From positions 1 to 14,801 of the forward strand of contig CAYFSC010000071.1 in assembly GCA_964345695.1 (NCBI GenBank): a stretch of 14,801 nt of DNA, given 5' to 3'. Shown here in pieces: positions 14,766 through 14,801 of the stretch. The notes beneath the pieces are model-generated. The model was not told the DNA's origin and searched no databases. It was given only the letters and a program-made list of their open reading frames with translations. Within the stretch, counting starts at the first letter, position 1. Every line of letters begins with the position of its first letter. Made by a program: the position numbers and the translations under genes. The stretch comes from CAYFSC01 sp964345695. Lineage in GTDB: Bacteria > Bacteroidota > Rhodothermia > Rhodothermales > Salinibacteraceae.

Positions 14766-14801
14766 GGAGGTGAAATCGCGCACGCGCCTCCTCCCCCTTT
14801 T
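14766..14801 (+). terminator. Possible intrinsic terminator at the window edge
   Basis: GGAGGTG (14766-14772) pairs with CGCCTCC (14785-14791), seven pairs including one T-G wobble, around a 12-nt loop. Pyrimidines and a short T run (TTTT at 14798-14801) follow, cut off by the window end. Confidence 0.38.

Overview
The window is GC-rich (by eye above 60%) and reads like a chromosomal segment of a Rhodothermota/Bacteroidota bacterium, possibly Salinibacter-like. Three lines point there. It carries the alternative GlmU-type sugar nucleotidyltransferase/acyltransferase typical of Bacteroidota, a secreted carboxypeptidase-regulatory-like protein, and a DUF5117/DUF4953 zinc-metalloprotease lipoprotein. 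Start codons lack Shine-Dalgarno sequences and several proteins are acid-rich. Genus-level placement is inference.

Layout: on the minus strand from the left edge lie a tandem universal stress protein (7-1017) and the GlmU-like protein (1130-2422), probably co-oriented in one unit. Divergent from them is a small transaldolase (2631-3308). Convergent to that is a secreted regulatory-domain protein (3372-4532), preceded on the minus strand by a 51-residue HEPN-like remnant (4717-4872) and an acyl-CoA synthetase (4920-6899). A 343-bp divergent intergenic region with a strong stem-loop separates the synthetase from the plus-strand ftsH (7243-9306). A run of exactly 100 N (9308-9407) breaks the assembly, then comes msrB (9425-9850). 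Convergent to msrB is a Tat-exported Gfo/Idh/MocA oxidoreductase (9971-11290). Divergent from that is a stand-alone CHY zinc-finger protein (11527-11907), followed by the 864-residue metalloprotease lipoprotein (12122-14716) and terminator-like hairpins at the right edge.

The genes do not form one pathway. The common thread is housekeeping and envelope/stress physiology: membrane protein quality control (FtsH), repair of oxidised methionine (MsrB), a stress ATP-binding protein (Usp), cell-wall precursor synthesis (GlmU-like), carbon entry (transaldolase, acyl-CoA synthetase) and exported hydrolase/oxidoreductase functions. I see no mobile element, CRISPR array, RNA gene or phage segment. I found no convincing wholly new system. 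The observations most worth checking are the HEPN remnant, the acyl-pocket substitution in the synthetase, the ftsH leader stem-loop and the lone CHY zinc-finger protein.
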